A DNA stretch of 64,000 nt from Acheta domesticus (taxonomy: Eukaryota > Arthropoda > Insecta > Orthoptera > Gryllidae): assembly GCA_031308135.1 (NCBI GenBank), contig JAHLJT010009436.1:115974916-116038915 (forward strand), written 5' to 3'. Below the pieces are notes generated by a model. That model made no database searches. It was not told where the DNA came from and worked only from the letters and a program-made list of their open reading frames with translations. Below are positions 61,746 to 64,000 of the stretch, one piece after another. Within the stretch, counting starts at the first letter, position 1. The number at the start of each line of letters is the position of its first letter. The translations under genes and the position numbers were made by a program.

Positions 61746-63068
61746 TTGAGGGACCAGAAAACTTCAAAATGTCACTGAAAACATGAGTCAAGAATCCGTC
61801 ATTTAATTATTTATAAATTAATATTATTTTTATACATTAATATACATATTATTATTTATAAATTCAATCGTGAAGTTTCACCACCTCAAGAAGTACTTAA
61901 ATTATTGCTTCATCTAAAGAAACCGACGGCCAGTAACGCAAAAACCGCGTCAATTGCAGCAGTCTACTACACACTGACTCGTAAAATATTAATATCTTTT
62001 AAAGTTACTGAGATCCCATTTTGATTTTTTATGGAGTTATCATCAATACTCTAGTGCGTTTATAAATAGTTTTAAAAAATGTTTAGCTCATCGAGTTTAC
62101 AAAAATATTAAATTTTCAAAATTAATTTCTTTTTAAAAATTGAAAATTCAGGAAATTAAATATTTTGCAAAATCTTAAAAATTAAACATATTTTTAAGTT
62201 TCGAATGGAATTTGAACGAAATTTCTATAATTAGTGTATTCAAATATACATTTTTAAGTTAGTGGTGCGCGTCATTTTTAGCAAATTTCATTATGCAATA
62301 TTTCCAAAAATAATAAAGTTAGAAAAAAAAATAAAAATACACGTGTTAACTTATTTGATCCATATAACCAATAGAAAAAATTAGAAAATAATTAAAAATA
62401 TGAAGGTCAAATTTTGGTTGTTTTTTTTTTTTTGTGGCTCTATTGCCCAAGTGTACGCGGTGATGTAAAAAAGAGATGCTGCAGTGCATGCGGTATCTAT
62501 TTTTTCATCCAACGCAAGAGCTGCAGAGCACCGGACGTGAGGTCCACAGTGCACCAGCACGCAAAGTGCGACCCACACGGATAGTAATACGTCGAGCTAC
62601 GAGCTTGTGTGTGCAAGTGGCAACGATTTAGAGTGGTTGAATCACAGCGAAGTTAAAGTAGCAGATAAATTTAAAGAAAATCGTATGGAGATGTTGGTTC
62701 CAGTAGTCACTCCTGAGACAGCACATGAGTCCCCGTTGACTGAATTAAAACGAATTATTGCACTATTTTTAGAAGTGCAATAATATTCATTGTAATTCAG
62801 TCACTCTATTTTCTAAATAGTCATATCTAGTCTTTAACATAATTAAGCAAATTCTGTTTTTTAAATAAATCATAATGCAATCAATTACAAATTAACGTAT
62901 TTACATTAAAAATACGCCTTTTGGAAAGTCTCATGTGACATTAGAAGGGGGAGAGGATCGAGCAAAATCTTGCATCTCACCAAGGGGGGAGGGCAAGTCG
63001 AAAATTCGCCAAAATCGCCTCACGTAATTTACGGACGGCTCCAAACGCATTAACCCGTCGGTGCACTT

Positions 63069-63275
63069 AAGGGGCCTCGAAGGCCCCTTGACATCTTCTC
63101 ATCGCTGTAATTCTGTTGTGTTTTGGTTGTGGCTAATAATATTTCTTGATATCTTAAAACAATCGTTTTTGTTACTAATACTACAAGGAGAGTAGACGGA
63201 AACTAATCGGTTTTTAGAAATCTAGCTTTTTCTGTAGGTAGTCGCACTTTCCACTTAAGGGGCCTGAAAGGCCCC
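63069..63275. repeat. Two GGGGCCT/AGGCCCC hairpins in repeated context
   Basis: aaggggcct-cga-aggcccctt (63069-63089) has a 9-bp stem. ggggcct-gaa-aggcccc (63259-63275 region) has a 7-bp stem. Both follow cacttaa, so the hairpin unit is duplicated about 185 bp apart. It sits just outside the right end of the 3.4-kb TIR element. Confidence 0.7.
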
Positions 63276-63807
63276 CTATTTGTTCTGTGGCTTCGTTGAA
63301 AATATTTTAATAAAAAATGTCGCACAATCGACAATGGACTATGAAATTCCTTTATACTTTCACTTTTCGACACTATCTTTTTTGAGTTGGCAGATCTTCA
63401 ATACAAAATTTAGTTTTGTATCTGCCACATGTGTGAATACGTTGTCTAAATTCTGCGGGAAAGTAGCGACCTTCAAAAATTAATCTCACTTCAGTGAATA
63501 TTTGTGAAAAATTGTATTGAAAAAAGCTTGATTATATACCGAAGGGATTTGTTTTTGAGTAAAAGAAATTATCCGTTTTTCACGGCAACAATATTTGTAT
63601 TTTCGAAGTCATTCGAATGTGCATGCACTTTGATGACAAACGAAAGGCGGTGATCTTTCAGAACGAATATGAGTCATAAACCTGATAAATATGGCATAAA
63701 AATATTCTGGTGTTGTGATATGGAGAACGGGTTTCAATTCAACAGCAGCGTATACTTTGGTAGGCAAAAGGACGAGCCCTTGGCGAAAGATTTGGCAGCA
63801 AAAAGTT

Positions 63808-63865
63808 GAATTTCTTTTTAAGAAAATGGCGTTTAAGCGCTTCCTGTAAATTGGAAATTTGAATT
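63808..63865 (+). repeat. Small Rep-A unit fragment
   Basis: The stretch ttaagaaaatggcgtttaag and cgcttcctgtaaattgg matches the reverse of the unit near 27310-27345. It is a remnant only. Confidence 0.45.
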
Positions 63866-64000
63866 TGAACAGTGAATTCTGTGCAGTGTTTACAAGATAA
63901 AATTTTTTCTCAGCTTTCTAATGAAGAAAAGCTGAGAATAAAAGAATTCGGCAGACCATTGCCAGATTTAAATATAGTGCAAATTTTAAAGACAGGAAAT

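Larger units (their letters stand above)
59648..63042. mobile_element. 3.4-kb element with imperfect 23-bp terminal inverted repeats
   Basis: The left end 59648-59670 reads GGGGCCATCCACAAATTACG plus TGA. The right end 63042-63020 on the other strand reads GGAGCCGTCCGTAAATTACG plus TGA, so 19 of 23 bases match. Between them lie a 220-bp tandem duplication, a broken coding region (about 61032-61745) and AT-rich filler. Similar GGGGCCGTCCACAAATTACG-type ends are common on insect DNA elements, as far as I recall. No clear target-site duplication was seen, so the pairing could join two separate solo ends. It probably sits in an upstream intron of USP39. Confidence 0.55.

Overview
This is a eukaryotic, almost certainly insect, nuclear window. 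It is AT-rich and mostly non-coding, it has a gene split by GT-AG introns, and it is packed with tRNA-derived SINEs, hAT-type MITEs, non-LTR retrotransposon relics and microsatellites. Nothing bacterial or viral was seen. The order cannot be fixed from the sequence; large introns and heavy repeat load would fit a big-genome insect, but that is a guess.

The only host gene I can support is on the minus strand at the right: the last five recognisable exons of USP39 (U4/U6.U5 tri-snRNP-associated protein 2, a catalytically dead ubiquitin-specific-protease fold needed for pre-mRNA splicing). The exons lie at 57804-57676, 57590-57529, 53717-53582, 53477-53391 and 53243-53202. They join in frame across four GT-AG introns to give about 151 C-terminal residues. 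The zinc-finger and first half of the USP fold must lie beyond base 64000, or in exons I could not see.

Left part (1-24 kb): intergenic or distal intronic DNA. It holds a GGGCGA hexanucleotide array (about 1.04-1.39 kb), six copies of one roughly 400-500 bp SINE-like family, two copies of a hAT MITE with 8-bp target-site duplications (4065-4988 and 12449-12822), a 20-bp minisatellite (15.35-15.55 kb), and about ten short, very GC-rich islands in otherwise AT-rich DNA. One island ends in a clean TATA box (10747).

Middle (24-50 kb): several copies of a long AT-rich non-coding repeat (called Rep-A here) with internal units of about 300 bp; a decayed 3-kb non-LTR retrotransposon of R4/Dong type (about 34.3-37.3 kb); a 1.4-kb element with 14-bp terminal inverted repeats that carries two tRNA-like modules between arrays of TTAATGTA-type palindromes (38800-40215); and a 912-bp hAT-like element with a perfect 8-bp target-site duplication and a SINE nested inside it (41186-42097).

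Right (50-64 kb): a decayed jockey/CR1-type reverse transcriptase fragment (50.6-52.2 kb) just past the 3' end of USP39; USP39 itself, whose 3.8-kb intron contains a near full-length Rep-A copy; and, probably in the next upstream intron, a 3.4-kb element with 23-bp imperfect terminal inverted repeats and a broken transposon-type open reading frame.

The genes do not form a functional unit. The window reads as a repeat-rich landscape next to one housekeeping splicing gene. The best candidate for something unusual is the palindrome-rich element carrying tandem tRNA-like modules.
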